From DASZIT01 sp035948855 (GTDB taxonomy: Bacteria > Actinomycetota > Acidimicrobiia > Acidimicrobiales > RAAP-2): a DNA stretch of 64,000 nt. The notes under the pieces were generated by a model. The model saw only the letters and a list, made by a program, of their open reading frames with translations. It ran no database searches and was not told the DNA's origin. Each line of letters starts with the position of its first letter. Positions within the stretch are counted from its first letter, which is position 1. The stretch lies in the NCBI GenBank assembly GCA_035948855.1, contig DASZIT010000052.1, positions 1 through 64,000 on the forward strand, written 5' to 3'. Position numbers and translations under genes: made by a program. This document shows positions 25,164 through 33,946 of the stretch, piece after piece.

Positions 25164-26789
25164 TCAATCCAGCTCGGCGGCCATCGCCTTCCGCCGTCCG
25201 GGTCGGGGGGTGTTCCTCATCAACACCGCACAGACGGTGGCGGCCAGGGCCATCACCACTCCCACCAGATACGCCCGGTGGAACGAGGCCAGGGACCCGA
25301 CGCCGCCGTGGGCCGACGCCTGGACGGTGACCATCACCTGGATTCCGGCCACCACCCCGATCTGGGTCACCATCTGTTGGGCGGCGCTCATCACCCCTAA
25401 CTCGTCGAGCGCCACCTCGTTGGAGGACGACGAGGTGGTCGATGGGGTGACAATGCCGATGCCGGCGCCCGAGAGCGCCAGGGCGATGAAGATGACCACC
25501 AGTGACGGATGCAGTCCGATCTGGGTGAAGACCACCATCGAGCCGGCCAGGATCAGGGTCCCGACCACCGTGGAGATGCGCTCACCGATCACCACCGCGG
25601 TGTACCCCGCCACCGGCGCGATGATCGAGAACAGGAGGGGGCGGGCAGTTGACACCAAGCCGGCCCGGGTTTCGCTGTAGCCGTAGATGCCTTCCATCAA
25701 CAGCGGGAACAGGAAGAAGCCGCCCATGTAGGAGAAGTTGGTAAGGGTCTTGGCCGCCAATGGGAAGGTGAAGTTCCGCAAGCGGAAATACCGCAGCGGG
25801 ATCAGCGGGTGGTCGGTCCGCTGCTCCTGGATCACGAACCCGACGCCGGCGGCGATCGAGATTCCGAAGATGCCCAGGATGAGCGGCGACCCGAACCCCC
25901 GGGAGGGCGCCAGGTTGAGGGCCATCAGGCCGGCGGTCACCGAGCCGGCCAGGGTGAAGGAGCCGATCCAGTCGAGGTGGCGCCAGGGGCTTGGCCGGGG
26001 TTCGGCCCCCGCACCTCCCCTTCCGCCGTCCGCCTCGGCAACCACCGGGGTGACCGGGCCCCGGCCCGGCAGCACGATCACCGCCAGGATCGCGGCCATC
26101 GCCATCAACGGCAGCTCCCCCCAGAACAGGGCCCGCCATCCGAAGTACTGGATGATCGGCGCGCCGACGGTGACCCCGATCACCGGGCCACCGGCCCCGA
26201 CCAGGGCCCACCATCCCATGGCCTTGACCCGGTCCTCGTTGGAGAAGACCTGGAGCATCAGCGCCATCGACGCCGCCCCGGTGGCGGCTCCCTCCACTCC
26301 GTCGAGCAGGCGGGCTCCGATCAGCACCCCGGCGGTGGGGGCGGTGGCGGTCAGGATCACGCACACCGCGGCTCCGAGCAGCCCCCACAAGTAGAGGCGC
26401 CGGTAGCCGCCGATGTCACCGAACTTGCCGAGGATCGGCGCCGCCACCCCGAAGGCGAGCAGCGGACCGGTCGACGTCCAGGTGAGGGTCGAGACCGAGG
26501 TGTGGAGCTGGTGGGCGACCTGGGGGAGGGCCACCACGAAGACGGTGAAGGTGATGTTCACCGACAGGAGTCCGGCCAACACCGTCCACAGCACCCACCA
26601 CTGGTAGCGGTCCGAGGTGCGGACCTTGCGATGCATCCGGTGCCGGAAGAGGACCGGCCAGGGAACGACGATCCCCCCTTCGGCACCCGCGCCACCGCCG
26701 CTGACCATCGCCTCGGCCTCGATCGCCTCCGAGGCATCGAAACTGTGCTCTCTCCCGGCCGTTCCCCCCCGATTGGGTGACGCCGCCAT
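25164..26789 (-). CDS. MFS transporter, DHA2 (14-helix) drug-efflux type
   Basis: 541 residues. A cytoplasmic N-terminus of about 60 residues precedes the first helix (YQWWVLWTVLAGLLSVNITFTVFVVALPQVAHQL). Motif TWTSTGPLLAFGVAAPILGKFGDIGGYRRLYLWGLLG and the proline/glycine-rich GPVIGVTVGAPIIQYFGWRALFWGELP motif C are as in DHA2 antiporters. The helix count and length suit 14 segments. It would export hydrophobic compounds using the proton gradient. Its ATG follows directly after the stop of the SDR gene, so the two are coexpressed. Confidence 0.85.
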   Translation of the reverse strand: MAASPNRGGTAGREHSFDASEAIEAEAMVSGGGAGAEGGIVVPWPVLFRHRMHRKVRTSDRYQWWVLWTVLAGLLSVNITFTVFVVALPQVAHQLHTSVSTLTWTSTGPLLAFGVAAPILGKFGDIGGYRRLYLWGLLGAAVCVILTATAPTAGVLIGARLLDGVEGAATGAASMALMLQVFSNEDRVKAMGWWALVGAGGPVIGVTVGAPIIQYFGWRALFWGELPLMAMAAILAVIVLPGRGPVTPVVAEADGGRGGAGAEPRPSPWRHLDWIGSFTLAGSVTAGLMALNLAPSRGFGSPLILGIFGISIAAGVGFVIQEQRTDHPLIPLRYFRLRNFTFPLAAKTLTNFSYMGGFFLFPLLMEGIYGYSETRAGLVSTARPLLFSIIAPVAGYTAVVIGERISTVVGTLILAGSMVVFTQIGLHPSLVVIFIALALSGAGIGIVTPSTTSSSSNEVALDELGVMSAAQQMVTQIGVVAGIQVMVTVQASAHGGVGSLASFHRAYLVGVVMALAATVCAVLMRNTPRPGRRKAMAAELD

Positions 26790-27668
26790 TCAGCCGCCGA
26801 GCCGGTGCATCTCCGTCTGGAGCTCGGCAACGGTCCATCGGTCGTTCTTCTCGAGGGTGTCGGTCATCGTCCAGGGTTGGAACCGACGGATCAGACCCCC
26901 CTGGACCAGGTAGACCTGGCCGGTGGTCGGCGCGTCCCGGGTGGCGAGGTAGGCGACCAGTGGCGACACGTTGGATGGGTCCCAGCTGTCGAAGACCGAG
27001 GCATCGGACGGGGCCTGCACGATCTCGGAGAGGCCGGGCGTCTGCTCGGTCAACCGGGTCCTGGCGGCCGGGGCGATGGCATTGACCCGGATCCCGTACC
27101 GTCCGAGTTCCTCGGCGGCGATGATGGTGAGGGCCCCGATCCCGGCTTTGGCGGTGCCGTAGTTGGTTTGGCCCGGGTTCCCGAGCAAGCCCGATGTCGA
27201 GGAGGTGTTGATGACCGACGCCTTCACCTCGGCGCCGTCCTTGGTCTGCTGGCGCCAATAGGCGGCGGCATGGCGGAGCGGGACGAAGTGACCTTTGAGG
27301 TGAACCTTGATGACCGAGTCCCACTCGTCTTCGGACATGTTGACCAACACCCGGTCTCGCAGGATCCCGGCGTTGTTCACCAAAATGTGCAGGTCCCCGA
27401 AGGCATCGACGGCGGTCTGGATCAATCGTTTCCCGCCCTCCCAGTCAGTGATGTCGTCGGCATTGGCCACCGCCTCCCCGCCGGCCGCGGTGATCTCGTC
27501 CACCACCACCTGGGCCGACGACCGATCCTCGCCGGAGCCGTCCGGCGCGCCACCCAAGTCGTTGACCACGACTTTTGCCCCTTCAGCGGCAAACAGGAGC
27601 GCATGTTCGCGGCCGATCCCCCGGCCCGCGCCGGTGATGATGGCAACCCGCCCGTCCAGTGCGCCCAT
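26790..27668 (-). CDS. Short-chain dehydrogenase/reductase
   Basis: 292 residues from ATG at 27668 with GGTTGGAG upstream. The NAD(P)-binding VAIITGAGRGIGREHALLFAAEGAKVVVNDLGG, HILVNNAG and the catalytic Ser, Tyr, Lys in SVINTSSTSGLLGNPGQTNYGTAKAG are intact. The long GGAPDGSGEDRSSAQVVVDEI insertion after strand 2 and the extended C-terminus (YLVQGGLIRRFQPWTMTDTLEKNDRWT) resemble the SDR domain of peroxisomal multifunctional enzyme-like hydroxyacyl-CoA dehydrogenases of mycobacteria. A 3-hydroxyacyl-CoA substrate is thus plausible. It is cotranscribed with the DHA2 transporter. Confidence 0.86.
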   Translation of the reverse strand: MGALDGRVAIITGAGRGIGREHALLFAAEGAKVVVNDLGGAPDGSGEDRSSAQVVVDEITAAGGEAVANADDITDWEGGKRLIQTAVDAFGDLHILVNNAGILRDRVLVNMSEDEWDSVIKVHLKGHFVPLRHAAAYWRQQTKDGAEVKASVINTSSTSGLLGNPGQTNYGTAKAGIGALTIIAAEELGRYGIRVNAIAPAARTRLTEQTPGLSEIVQAPSDASVFDSWDPSNVSPLVAYLATRDAPTTGQVYLVQGGLIRRFQPWTMTDTLEKNDRWTVAELQTEMHRLGG

Positions 27669-27769
27669 GCTCCAACCCCCCTCGTCGACCAACCTGATGA
27701 CCGGGCGATGCCTCGGCCGGCGGTTGGCTGCCAATCGTGCGCCTACGTTGGCAGGGCGTCATGCAGGGG

Positions 27770-28900
27770 TCAAACCGGGACCGCGCCGGACCGGGTTCCG
27801 TCGCGCGGGGGCCGATCCACCGCCACCCCCAGCCCCGGGTCGGTCACCGAGCGTGCCATCCGTCGGGTCCGGCGGCGATCCCCGGCGATGAGGACGTATT
27901 CGGTGTTTCGGAGATGGGACACGGTTCCCACCTTGTGGCCGGCCGGGTTGTGGATGCCGATCCTCGCCCCGACATAGCGGGCCGAATCGAAGGACAGCAC
28001 TTCGACGTGGCCCCTCCGGGCGCACATCTCAAACAGCTCATCGAGGGTCAGCCACGATTCGTTGTTGTAGGAGAGGACGACGGTGTCCGCCTGGACGGAG
28101 GCGATCACCCCGGCCAGCGCGCTCGGCATGGTCTGGCGGCGGTTGAACTGGCTCCTCCCGGTGGGCAGCCGGAGGTCTTCGCGCTTGCAGGCGATGCCGT
28201 AGTGGATCGGGGCGTCCCACTCCACCAACGTCTCCCAGACGTGATAGTTCGACTCATACCGGTGCTGGTTGTAGGGAGGGTCGAGATAAGCCAGATCGAC
28301 AGCGGCCAGGGTGCCGGCGTCTTCGGCGACCAGGGCACAGGCATCGCCCCGGACCGCCCGGCCGGCTCCCGGCACCAGCTCGGGTACCCGCAGGGCCAGG
28401 GGGCGGTCGGCCCGGGAGGCCCACTGCTTGAGGTACGCCATCTGCACCCCGGTGGTGGAGTCCACCCGGTCGGCGGCTTCGAGCAGGCTGGTCATCAGTA
28501 CCGGCCACAGCGGGGTGCCGGCGTAGCCGGCCTCGATGGCGTCGCGGATGGCATCGATCCGAGCCCCGTTCTCGGGCCGGAAGAACCTCGACGATCGGCA
28601 GAACGTCTCGGTGACGTAGCCGGGACACCCGTCCAGCCCGTTGAGCTCGGCAATCACCTCGGCCACTTCGGACAGGAACGACGGTGACTGTTCCGGATCG
28701 GTGGCCACGTAGCACTGAGCCAGCAGGTGGGCCGCCCGGGAGCTGTCCACCGCGGTGGTGTGGATCCCCAGCCGCTTCAGGGCCTGGGCCACCCGGGTGG
28801 TACCGGTGAACAGGTCGAGGGCGGTCGCCGCCCCTGAGGCCAGGGCCATCTCGGTGAGGGCGGGCACCAGCCGGCGTTTGGATCCGAGGTACTTGATCAC
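27770..28900 (-). CDS. DNA adenine N6-methyltransferase (D12 class), no partner endonuclease
   Basis: 376 residues, GTG start. The D12-class order is present: MIKYLGSKRRLVPAL at the N-terminus, SAM-binding DLFTGTTRVAQALKRLG near residue 30, catalytic VDLAYLDPPYNQHRYESNYHVWETL (DPPY), and VVLSYNNESWLTLDEL. The central insert is the probable target-recognition region. It would methylate adenine in a short DNA motif that cannot be read from sequence. No restriction endonuclease, Vsr or specificity gene is nearby. The gene follows a PASTA kinase and a small Cys-pair protein in the same direction. A Pro/Arg-rich tail ends the protein. Confidence 0.82.
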   Translation of the reverse strand: MIKYLGSKRRLVPALTEMALASGAATALDLFTGTTRVAQALKRLGIHTTAVDSSRAAHLLAQCYVATDPEQSPSFLSEVAEVIAELNGLDGCPGYVTETFCRSSRFFRPENGARIDAIRDAIEAGYAGTPLWPVLMTSLLEAADRVDSTTGVQMAYLKQWASRADRPLALRVPELVPGAGRAVRGDACALVAEDAGTLAAVDLAYLDPPYNQHRYESNYHVWETLVEWDAPIHYGIACKREDLRLPTGRSQFNRRQTMPSALAGVIASVQADTVVLSYNNESWLTLDELFEMCARRGHVEVLSFDSARYVGARIGIHNPAGHKVGTVSHLRNTEYVLIAGDRRRTRRMARSVTDPGLGVAVDRPPRDGTRSGAVPV

Positions 28901-28922
28901 TGGATGCTGGATCCGGGGCCGG

Positions 28923-29240
28923 TCACTTGCGCCCGAACCGGCGGAACCACCAGTTGGGATCGCGGGCGTGGGCGTGGAAGTGATCGGGGATCTGCCGCAT
29001 GACCCGGTCGAACGACCAGCCGTCCACCCCCAAACGCTCGTCGGCGACGGTTCCCAGTTGGGCCAGCATGTGCTCCACCTCGGACTCGGGCGGATCGCTG
29101 CCGTGGGACTTCCAGACCACCATGGGCACGTCGCAGATCTCGCAGGCGGCCACCCAGCAGGTGTCGTCCTCGTAGAACCACTCGGTGATCCGGGCGGCCT
29201 CGCACAACTCGCAGCCGGGCACGGTTCCGGGGCCGGTCAC
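28923..29240 (-). CDS. Small two-CxxC protein of unknown function
   Basis: 105 residues. The GTG at 29240 overlaps the kinase stop (GTGA). Two Cys pairs are visible, GCELCEAA and CEICDVPMVVW, about 20 residues apart, with WFYEDDTCWVAAC between. This looks like a zinc knuckle and resembles the N-terminal zinc-binding part of HIT-like proteins. The rest (EVEHMLAQLGTVADERLGV...QIPDHFHAHARDPNWWFRRFG) is His/Trp-rich. I do not recognise a named family. Coupling to the kinase suggests it is a kinase partner or substrate, which is inference. Confidence 0.7.
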   Translation of the reverse strand: MTGPGTVPGCELCEAARITEWFYEDDTCWVAACEICDVPMVVWKSHGSDPPESEVEHMLAQLGTVADERLGVDGWSFDRVMRQIPDHFHAHARDPNWWFRRFGRK

Positions 29241-31195
29241 GCGGTGTACATGTTGACGGCGGTGCCCGGGGAAACGTTGGTGCCGGCATCGGGGGTGGTG
29301 AGGAACACCTTTCCCTTGGCCGGTCCGTAGACGGCGCCGACGGTGAGGCCCTTCGACTGCAAGGCGGCGGTGGCCTGGGCGACGGTATCGCCGTCCAGGT
29401 TGGGGACCGGCACCGGTTGGGGCCCGAGGGAGACATTCACTGTCACCGTCGACTGGTAGGGCGCCGGCCCGGCCGATGGGTCGGGCGAGGTGCCGATGAC
29501 CTGCCCGGCCGGCACCGTCGAGTTGTAGGCATTGGCCTGGACGGGGTTGAACCCGGCCGCGGAGAGGGCGGCGGCGGCGCTGGCGTAGGTGGAACCGGGA
29601 CCGGTGACCGGCGGGATGGCCACCGGGGCATGGCCCTTGGAGGTGATGATGGTGACCGTCGACCCGTAGGTGGCGCTGTTTGCCGGGCTGGTACCCAGGA
29701 TCCCCCCGGCCGGCACCGTCGCGCTGTACTGGGCGGCGCTGTCTGTGCAGACCCCGACCAGGTGCACCGCCGCCAGGGCCTGGATGGCATCGGCGCAGCT
29801 GGTATAGCTGGTCAGGTTGCTGGGGATGGTCACCGGTGGAAGGCCCTTGGAGACGACCACATCGATGGTGGTTCCCTCCTTGGCCATGGCCGGATTGCGC
29901 CCGGGCTTGGCCGCCGGCTGCTGGCTGAGGATGATCCCCGGGCCCACGGTGGTGCTGAACTGGGTGGCGCTCTGGTGGACCTTGAAGTGGTCGGCGGAAG
30001 TGGCCCGGACGGCGTCCGGCACCGTCTTGCCCACCAACGAAGGCACCGCATGACTGGCGGTGAACAGCTGCTGCCGGAAGGCGAGCACCACGCCGGCGGC
30101 AATCAGCGCGGCCACCAACACCGCGATGCCGGCCATCCACGGCCATCGCCTTCGGGGTCGAGGGTCGCCGGTCCCGGGTGAGGGCGGATCGGTGACCCCG
30201 GACCTTGGCCGGTCGGTCGACTTCTCCGGTGACAGGAGTGCGGAGGCGACACCCAGCTCGGTGGCGTCGCCACCGCCGGACCGGGTTGTCTCGCCGATGC
30301 CCGGCCCGACCCGCGCCCGTTCGGGATCCTTGACCGGCGCGGCGTTACCCAGCGCCAACGGCTCGGGTTCGGGGAGGGCGATCTGCAGGGCCTGCAGTCT
30401 CAAGATCAACGCGGCCGCGTCGTAGCGCTCATCGGGCTCGGGAGCCGCCGCCCACACCAGCACCTCATTGAGGGGACCGAGCGCTTCGTGCTCGGGCAAC
30501 AGTGTCCCCACCCGGGCCATGAGGGTGGCGATGGTGGTATCCCCGGTGAACGGCACCTTCCCGGTCACTCCTTCATAGAGCACCAGGGCGAGGGAGTAGA
30601 CGTCGGCCCTCCCGTCGAGCGTCCAACCTTCCACCTGTTCGGGGGCGGCATACCGGGCCGTTCCCAGGATGGCCCCCTCGGGTTCGGTCCAGGCCGCTTC
30701 AGCCAGGGCCCGGGCCAACCCGAAGTCGGCGATCCGCAAGCGGCGCTCGGCGTCGAACAACAAGTTGGCCGGCTTGATGTCCCGGTGGACCAGGCCCCGG
30801 CGGTGGGCATAGTCGAGGCCGGCGGCGGCCTCCAGGCCGATCCGGACCGCCTGCTCGGGAGTGAGGAGTACCCCCGAATCGTAAATCTGGCGCAGGCTGC
30901 CTCCGGCCAGGTATTCGAGGACCAGATACGGTTCGCCGCCCTCCTCGCCCCAGTCGTAGACCTGGAGGATGTTCGGGTGGTTGAGGGCGGCCACCGCCCG
31001 GGCTTCGGCCCGGAACCGCTTCAGAAACGAGACGTCACCGGCCAGGGCCGGATGGAGCACCTTGATGGCCACCTTCCGGTGGAGGTTGACGTCCTCGGCG
31101 AGATAGACGTGGGCGGACGCGCCGGTACCCAGGGCGGTTACAAGTCGGTAGCGGTCGCCGAGGACCCGCCCGATGGAGTCCGTAATGCTCGGCAT
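29237..31195 (-). CDS. Membrane Ser/Thr protein kinase with four PASTA domains (PknB type)
   Basis: 652 residues. The kinase domain fills about residues 15-275: GTGASAHVYLAEDVNLHRKVAIKVLHP (ATP Lys), HRDIKPANLLFD, IADFGLARAL, and GTARYAAPEQVEGW. A roughly 80-residue juxtamembrane linker follows, then one membrane helix (WPWMAGIAVLVAALIAAGVVLAF near 350). Four PASTA units run to the C-terminus, each ending SQQPA/GTSPA-like. PASTA domains bind peptidoglycan fragments, so this is a cell-wall sensor like PknB. The activation loop lacks an obvious TxT pair. It is not in the usual pbpA-rodA-pknA context; instead it leads the Cys-pair protein and the DNA methylase genes. Confidence 0.9.
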   Translation of the reverse strand: MPSITDSIGRVLGDRYRLVTALGTGASAHVYLAEDVNLHRKVAIKVLHPALAGDVSFLKRFRAEARAVAALNHPNILQVYDWGEEGGEPYLVLEYLAGGSLRQIYDSGVLLTPEQAVRIGLEAAAGLDYAHRRGLVHRDIKPANLLFDAERRLRIADFGLARALAEAAWTEPEGAILGTARYAAPEQVEGWTLDGRADVYSLALVLYEGVTGKVPFTGDTTIATLMARVGTLLPEHEALGPLNEVLVWAAAPEPDERYDAAALILRLQALQIALPEPEPLALGNAAPVKDPERARVGPGIGETTRSGGGDATELGVASALLSPEKSTDRPRSGVTDPPSPGTGDPRPRRRWPWMAGIAVLVAALIAAGVVLAFRQQLFTASHAVPSLVGKTVPDAVRATSADHFKVHQSATQFSTTVGPGIILSQQPAAKPGRNPAMAKEGTTIDVVVSKGLPPVTIPSNLTSYTSCADAIQALAAVHLVGVCTDSAAQYSATVPAGGILGTSPANSATYGSTVTIITSKGHAPVAIPPVTGPGSTYASAAAALSAAGFNPVQANAYNSTVPAGQVIGTSPDPSAGPAPYQSTVTVNVSLGPQPVPVPNLDGDTVAQATAALQSKGLTVGAVYGPAKGKVFLTTPDAGTNVSPGTAVNMYTA

Positions 31196-31260
31196 CGTTC
31201 CTCTTAGGGTACCGATCAGTCAAGCACTTGCGGTGGAGGGTATCGCCCACCTGGGCATTC

Positions 31261-31294
31261 CCGAGATTCGGCCGCCGAACCCCTTCAATCTCGG
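31261..31294. terminator. Inverted repeat between lysR 3' end and the kinase gene
   Basis: CCGAGATT (31261-31268) and AATCTCGG (31287-31294) are perfect arms, with a nested TTCGG/CCGAA pairing (31267-31271 with 31275-31279). It lies 16 bases past the lysR stop and about 65 bases before the kinase start, so it may separate the two units. There is no U-tract, so it is not a canonical terminator. Confidence 0.4.
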
Positions 31295-31309
31295 CAAACC
31301 CGGTGCAAT

Positions 31310-32239
31310 TCAAACGGTGAGTTGCAGCCCGGGCGGCGGGCGGCTCGGCCATCCCCGGCCGGCGAGGAGGCCGGTGATCTCGGCAGAAAGCGCGGCCGCG
31401 GCCCGGGAGAGGGGACGGTCCCCCCGGTGTACCAATCCGATTTCTCTCCGGAAGCTCAGCGATCTCACCCGCAGCCGGTGAAGGTCCGGGTGGGCGGAGG
31501 CCACGATGCTCGGAACGATGGCGGCGCCCAATCCGGCGCCCACCAGGGCCAGAACGCCGTCCATCTCCCCGCCTTCCAGGGCGACCACCGGCTCGAATCC
31601 GGCTTGGTGGCACACGCTCAGCGTCACCGTCTTGAGGTCGTAGCCGTCTCGGAACATGACCAGCGGAACCTGGGACAGGTCGGCAATCTCGATGCGCCGG
31701 CGGGCGGCCAGCGGGTGATCGGCAGAGGTGACCACCACCAGCTCCTCGATGGCCAGGGTCACGCTGTCGAGGAGCGGCTGGTGCAGGGGCAGGATGGCCA
31801 GGGCCACATCGAGCTCGCCGGATTCGAGCCCGTCAACCAGGCGCCGGGATCCCTGCTCGGTCACGGCCAGGGCGACTCCCGGATGACGCTGGTGAAAGCG
31901 GGAGAGGGCGGCAGGGAGCAACGTGGTGCTGAGGCTCGGGGTGGCGCCGATGGCGACCCGGCCGCGCTGCAAGCTGTCCAGGTCGGCGACACCGTCGACC
32001 AACTCCTCGACGTCGGCCAGGGCCCGGCGGGCCAACGGCAGCAAGAGCTCACCGGCGTCGGTCAAGGAGACCTTCCCCGGGGCGCGGTGGAAGAGCTGGG
32101 TGCCGAGGGTCCGCTCGAGCTGGCGGATCTGCGCACTCACCGACGGCTGGGCCACGTGGAGACGTTCGGCAGCGCGGGTGAAGTGACGGTCTTCGGCAAC
32201 GGCCACGAAATACTCGAGCTGATGCAGCTGGGGTCTCAT
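31310..32239 (-). CDS. LysR family transcriptional regulator
   Basis: 309 residues from ATG at 32239; a GTG two codons upstream (32245) is possible. The N-terminal HTH is LHQLEYFVAVAEDRHFTRAAERLHVAQPSVSAQIRQLERTLGTQLFHR. The effector-binding fold follows with VAIGATPSLSTTLLPAALSRFHQRHPGVALAV and LDVALAILP. The family binds small metabolites through this periplasmic-binding-like domain and usually activates a divergent gene. Here that is the methyltransferase at 32388, and a symmetrical site lies between them close to the lysR start. Confidence 0.9.
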   Translation of the reverse strand: MRPQLHQLEYFVAVAEDRHFTRAAERLHVAQPSVSAQIRQLERTLGTQLFHRAPGKVSLTDAGELLLPLARRALADVEELVDGVADLDSLQRGRVAIGATPSLSTTLLPAALSRFHQRHPGVALAVTEQGSRRLVDGLESGELDVALAILPLHQPLLDSVTLAIEELVVVTSADHPLAARRRIEIADLSQVPLVMFRDGYDLKTVTLSVCHQAGFEPVVALEGGEMDGVLALVGAGLGAAIVPSIVASAHPDLHRLRVRSLSFRREIGLVHRGDRPLSRAAAALSAEITGLLAGRGWPSRPPPGLQLTV

Positions 32240-32247
32240 AGCCACAG

Positions 32248-32262
32248 CCTATGGAACATAGG
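32248..32262. promoter_or_regulatory. Palindrome in the lysR-methyltransferase divergent region
   Basis: CCTATG-GAA-CATAGG is a perfect 15-bp palindrome, nine bases upstream of the lysR ATG. It fits a LysR dimer half-site for autoregulation, but the classical T-N11-A spacing is only approximated. Confidence 0.45.
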
Positions 32263-32387
32263 GTCATCATGTCTTGGCGTTCTGCAATGCCTCCGGCACC
32301 TGGTCGGGGGCGGTTGCCGCCTGTTCATCCCAGCCGACGCCCCTCAGAGACTCAGAATTGGGGACGCGGCGATGGTAGACAGGGGCG

Positions 32388-33473
32388 ATGGCCTCCGACC
32401 TCGACAGCCACCCCGATGAGATGGAGTCGGCGCTGTTCGCGTTGCAGGTCTGGAAGTTCAAAGAGGGCGAGGTGGTTTCTTTGATGATCCACCTCGGTGA
32501 CCGGCTCGGCTTGTACAAGGCGATGATGGGCCAGGGCCCGATGACCGCGGAGGAATTAGCAACCTCCACCGGTTTGCACGAACGCTGGTTGCTCGAATGG
32601 TTGCGGAGTCAAGCCGCCGCCTCGCTCATCGAGACCCCCGACGGAGACCACTTCGAGTTGAAGCCCGAGGCCGCGGACGTTCTGGTGGAGGATGTCGAGA
32701 GCCTGTGGTTCGCCGCCGGCGCCTTCCAGGGTGGCGTGGCATCCCCCGACGTCGTCGACCGGCTGGCCGATGCCTTTCGGACCGGGATCGGCCTCAGCTA
32801 TGACGACCTCGGCCCGTCCGCCGCCCACACCGTTGAGCGGATGCTCGGACCCTGGTCCCGGCTGGCTCTGGTGCCGGTGGTGCTTCCCGCTCTCGACGGG
32901 GTGGTGGCCCGCCTGGGCCGAGGCGCTCGGGTGGCCGATGTCGGCTGCGGATCAGGCGTCGCCCTCCTCACCATGGCCGAGGCCTTTCCCAATTCCCGCT
33001 TCGAGGGATACGACCCGTCTGAGCACGCCATCCATCGGGCGGGCGCCAAATTGGAAGCCGGGACCCTCTCCAACGTCGCCTTCCACCCGGTCGGGGCCAA
33101 CGACCTTCCGGCGGAGCCGACATTCGATCTGGTACTCACCCTGGACTGCCTGCACGACATGCCCCGTCCGGCCGAGGCCCTGGCGGCTATCCGTCGATGT
33201 ATCAAAGACGACGGGACCTTGTTGGTGAAAGACATCCGGGCCGGTGTCACCTGGGACGAGAATCAACGCAATCCGCTTCTCGCCCTGATGTACGGGACGT
33301 CGGTTTCCACCTGCATGTCGTCGGCCCTCTCGGAGCCGGGCGGGGCCGGGCTGGGCACCCTCGGGCTCCACCGGGAACTGGCCGAGGAGATGTGCCGGGA
33401 GGCGGGCTTCACCACCTTCACCCTTCACGACTTCGAGGACCCGGCCAACCTCTACTACGAAGTTCGCCCCTGA
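32388..33473 (+). CDS. SAM-dependent methyltransferase with N-terminal winged helix
   Basis: 361 residues. The N-terminal part (LMIHLGDRLGLYKAMMGQGPMTAEELATSTGLHERWLLEWLRSQAAASLIETPDGDHFEL) is a dimerisation winged helix, as in O-methyltransferases and in mycobacterial Rv2258c-like proteins. The SAM domain follows: GARVADVGCGSGVALLTMAEAFPNSRFEGYDPSEHAI, then DLVLTLDCLHDMPRPAEALAAIRRCIKDDGTLLVKDIR. The C-terminal ALSEPGGAGLGTLGLHRELAEEMCREAGF is typical of that group. The substrate is unknown. It is divergent from lysR, a likely activator. Confidence 0.85.
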   Translation: MASDLDSHPDEMESALFALQVWKFKEGEVVSLMIHLGDRLGLYKAMMGQGPMTAEELATSTGLHERWLLEWLRSQAAASLIETPDGDHFELKPEAADVLVEDVESLWFAAGAFQGGVASPDVVDRLADAFRTGIGLSYDDLGPSAAHTVERMLGPWSRLALVPVVLPALDGVVARLGRGARVADVGCGSGVALLTMAEAFPNSRFEGYDPSEHAIHRAGAKLEAGTLSNVAFHPVGANDLPAEPTFDLVLTLDCLHDMPRPAEALAAIRRCIKDDGTLLVKDIRAGVTWDENQRNPLLALMYGTSVSTCMSSALSEPGGAGLGTLGLHRELAEEMCREAGFTTFTLHDFEDPANLYYEVRP

Positions 33474-33477
33474 ACCC

Positions 33478-33825
33478 CTAACCCTCGTTGGTGGCGGCGC
33501 CGAACAGCGCCGCCAACGGCTCGACGTCATCGGGGCGCCCGGGGTCGGCGGCGATACGCAGGACGACGGTGTCGGCCCGGCGGACCATGTCCCACTCCAC
33601 AAACTGACAACACTGTCGCTCGGCGGTTACCAGCGACTCGAGTTCCTCGTGGGCATCGAGTGGGTAGCTGACCTCCACTATGGGCCCGGACCGGCGGGAA
33701 ACCGGGCGGGTCACCGCGGCCAGTTGTTGCCAGCGCAAGACCCGGGCCCGCCCGTCGTCTGGCCCCAGGGTGCAGGCAGCCTCGTTCACCGGTTCAGGGG
33801 ATGGAACATCGGGGATCCTTGTCAT
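33478..33825 (-). CDS. Conserved small protein with ERQCC motif, unknown function
   Basis: 115 residues from ATG at 33825. The recognisable part is ACTLGPDDGRARVLRWQQLAAVTRPVSRRSGPIVEVSYPLDAHEELESLVTAERQCCQFVEWDMVRRADTVVLRIAADPGRPDDVEPLAALFGA. From memory, similar proteins with an ERxCC(P/Q)F block and a terminal (A/L)LFGA occur beside MerR-type or metal genes in actinobacteria, but no activity is known. The adjacent cysteines could bind metal. It is divergent from the MarR gene. Confidence 0.6.
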   Translation of the reverse strand: MTRIPDVPSPEPVNEAACTLGPDDGRARVLRWQQLAAVTRPVSRRSGPIVEVSYPLDAHEELESLVTAERQCCQFVEWDMVRRADTVVLRIAADPGRPDDVEPLAALFGAATNEG

Positions 33826-33916
33826 ACTCTTCGCGCTCTTACAACCAGCCTGGCGCATACATCGAGATCCGTCAATGTATGCGTCGCCGCCATCGCTGCC
33901 CTCTTGGTACGTGATC

Positions 33917-33946
33917 TTGACTGTCAACCTAATTGACTATAGGTTG
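33917..33946 (+). promoter_or_regulatory. marR promoter with palindromic operator
   Basis: TTGACT (33917-33922), 17 bases, TAGGTT (33940-33945). The arms CAACCTA (33925-33931) and TAGGTTG (33940-33946) are perfect complements eight bases apart, so the -10 lies inside a 22-bp palindrome. This is a natural MarR binding site. It also covers the region used by the divergent gene. Confidence 0.55.

Noticed and set aside
27770..28900. Complete restriction-modification system
   Set aside because: Only the methylase is present; neighbours are a kinase, a Cys-pair protein and an SDR.
31261..31294. Canonical Rho-independent terminator after lysR
   Set aside because: Stem is good but there is no T-run; kept only as an inverted repeat.
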